This document shows positions 62,792 through 64,000 of a stretch of 64,000 nt of DNA, piece by piece (the stretch's first letter is position 1; each line of letters begins with the position of its first letter). The DNA is taken from contig NZ_JH109153.1 of assembly GCF_000190755.2 (NCBI RefSeq), forward strand, positions 1,239,872 to 1,303,871. The letters are read 5' to 3'. The stretch comes from Methylobacter tundripaludum SV96 (lineage in GTDB: Bacteria; Pseudomonadota; Gammaproteobacteria; Methylococcales; Methylomonadaceae). The position numbers and the translations under genes are program-made. Under the pieces are notes generated by a model. The model did no database searches. It was not told the DNA's origin and saw nothing but the letters and a program-made list of their open reading frames with translations.

Positions 62792-64000
62792 ATGTCACTG
62801 AAAAAACTGGAACCGCTGTTAACCGACAAATTAGCCGAATTACAGCAACAGGGTCTATGCAAGGGTAATGAAAAAGTCGTTACCGGCATGAAAGCCGCCG
62901 CTGATGGTTTCGGCCCCCGCTATTTTCTTGAAGGATTCGGGGACAAGGCTTTCTTGCGCATGAATTCCAATTCCTATCTCGGACTGGCGATGCATCCGCT
63001 GGTTATCAAAGCGGAAGCCGCAGCCGCTGAAAAATTCGGCACCGGCCCCGGAGCGGTTCGTTTTATCAGCGGCACTTACCGGCCGCATATTGAACTGGAA
63101 CAACAGCTGGCGGAATTTCATGGACGCGAATCGGCAATGCTGTTCAGTTCCGCTTATACGACGATGACGGGCGTCTTGCCTCAGTTTATTTCCGCCGACA
63201 CTTTAGTTGTCAGCGATGCGCTGAATCACAACTGCATTATCAATGCGATACGGTTATCCCATCCCGCAAGTAAAGAAATTTATGCTCATGCCGACATTGA
63301 TGCCCTGGACAAAATCCTTGAAGCCTACAAAGGCCGGGTCAAACGCGTTTGCTTGGTTACTGACGGGATTTTCAGTATGCGCGGCGATTACGCCCATCTC
63401 GGCAAAATAAGCGCCTGCTGTAAACGGCACGAAGATGCGTATGAACAAGGGATTATTAGCATTGTCGATGATTCTCACGGCGTTGGCGCCTTTGGCCAAA
63501 CCGGCCGCGGTACCGAAGAATATACCCAGGGCAAAGCGGATATTTTAATTGCTACGCTCGGTAAAACCTTTGGCGTAAATGGCGGCTATGTCGTTTCCAG
63601 TTCGACAGTGATAGCTTATTTACGGGAAACCTCGCCGTTTTATATTTATTCGAATCCGATTACGCCTGCCGAGGCGGCTGCGGCCGGCGCTGCTTTAGAC
63701 GTCGTGTCCAGTAATGATGGCTTGCGCTTGCTGGATAAACTGCGGGTATTTAGCCTCCGTCTTAGATCGGGACTTGAAGATCTGGGCTTTGAAACCTTAC
63801 CGGGCGAACATCCTATCATCCCCATCCTGATCAGGAATACCGAAAAAACAACCGCGTTGGTCGCGCATTTACTGGCGAATAATATCCTGGTTACCGGCCT
63901 GAATTACCCGGTTGTCCCTCAAGGCGAACAGGAAATCAGGTTACAGGTATCGGCCGAGCATACCGAAAAAGATTTAGACTGTTTATTGGCAAAACTGGCT
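62792..64000 (+). CDS. kbl: 2-amino-3-ketobutyrate CoA ligase / glycine C-acetyltransferase (3' end beyond window)
   Basis: Open to the window edge, 403 codons so far, close to the full length of about 400. GGAGG precedes ATG 62792. PLP fold type I landmarks: MNSNSYLGLAMHPLVIKAEA, GTGPGAVRFISGTYRPHIEL, VDDSHGVGAFGQTGRGTEE, and the PLP Lys in IATLGKTFGVNGGY. The last residues KDLDCLLAKLA are near the expected C-terminus. It completes the pathway begun by the upstream dehydrogenase. Confidence 0.93.
   Translation, partial: MSLKKLEPLLTDKLAELQQQGLCKGNEKVVTGMKAAADGFGPRYFLEGFGDKAFLRMNSNSYLGLAMHPLVIKAEAAAAEKFGTGPGAVRFISGTYRPHIELEQQLAEFHGRESAMLFSSAYTTMTGVLPQFISADTLVVSDALNHNCIINAIRLSHPASKEIYAHADIDALDKILEAYKGRVKRVCLVTDGIFSMRGDYAHLGKISACCKRHEDAYEQGIISIVDDSHGVGAFGQTGRGTEEYTQGKADILIATLGKTFGVNGGYVVSSSTVIAYLRETSPFYIYSNPITPAEAAAAGAALDVVSSNDGLRLLDKLRVFSLRLRSGLEDLGFETLPGEHPIIPILIRNTEKTTALVAHLLANNILVTGLNYPVVPQGEQEIRLQVSAEHTEKDLDCLLAKLA

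Overview
The window reads as a gammaproteobacterial chromosome of moderate GC. Gene content (an uptake [NiFe]-hydrogenase locus, olsBA-type lipid genes, a TDH/KBL pair, many chemotaxis and c-di-GMP genes) and a dense load of small palindromic repeats would fit a Methylococcales-type methanotroph, but no methane- or methanol-oxidation gene is present, so that placement is inference. No rRNA, tRNA or CRISPR array was recognised.

Layout. 1-5.6 kb: a left-truncated CopG-type antitoxin, a VF530-type DNA-binding protein, a RIO-like kinase, a TIGR03862 flavoprotein, a cupin, an RHH-like protein and a GNAT-nitrilase fusion. 5.6-22.4 kb, all on the minus strand: an almost complete uptake-hydrogenase operon in the order hupS-L-E-C-D-F-G-H-I-J-K, hypA-B, hypC-D, hypE-F. 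Many of its genes overlap by 1 or 4 nt, and an addiction-module gene and a Uma2-type gene sit between the hyp genes. The small subunit carries the six-cysteine proximal-cluster signature of oxygen-tolerant group 1d enzymes. 23.8-28.0 kb: a lipid/hydrolase run (olsB-olsA, a CDP-alcohol phosphatidyltransferase, an M14-like peptidase, an alpha/beta hydrolase). 28.2-33.4 kb: an AT-rich LCIB-like carbonic-anhydrase-family gene, an IS3-family element, a PAP2 phosphatase/glycosyltransferase pair, and an intact IS1595-family element with an 8-bp target duplication. 33.6-44.2 kb: an HEAGH-motif protein, an IHF-like protein, a SmbP-like metal-binding protein, an amidohydrolase, a TonB receptor with divergent AraC regulator, and a LOV-like sensor kinase/NarL regulator pair. 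44.9-56.3 kb: a Bfd ferredoxin, two chemoreceptors ending in a WEEF tail, two EAL-domain proteins and a frameshifted glycogen phosphorylase. 56.6-64 kb: mazEF-like pair, cytochrome P450, an IS110 copy split by an IS630 copy, and threonine dehydrogenase plus 2-amino-3-ketobutyrate CoA ligase, the latter cut by the window edge.

The most unusual signal is the behaviour of small palindromic repeats. They fill most gaps of the hydrogenase operon, and two of them lie inside reading frames: about 51 residues in HupC and about 40 residues in HupE are translated repeat DNA, both without breaking the frame. One repeat family (64 bp, three tandem copies before hypA and one inside hupC) keeps a hairpin through compensatory base changes. 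In two other places a palindrome is bracketed by 46- to 100-bp direct duplications of the flanking sequence. HypB has a (Glu-His)n tract encoded by 15 perfect hexanucleotide repeats, and is put out of frame by three copies of a 5-bp unit; two copies would restore the frame.
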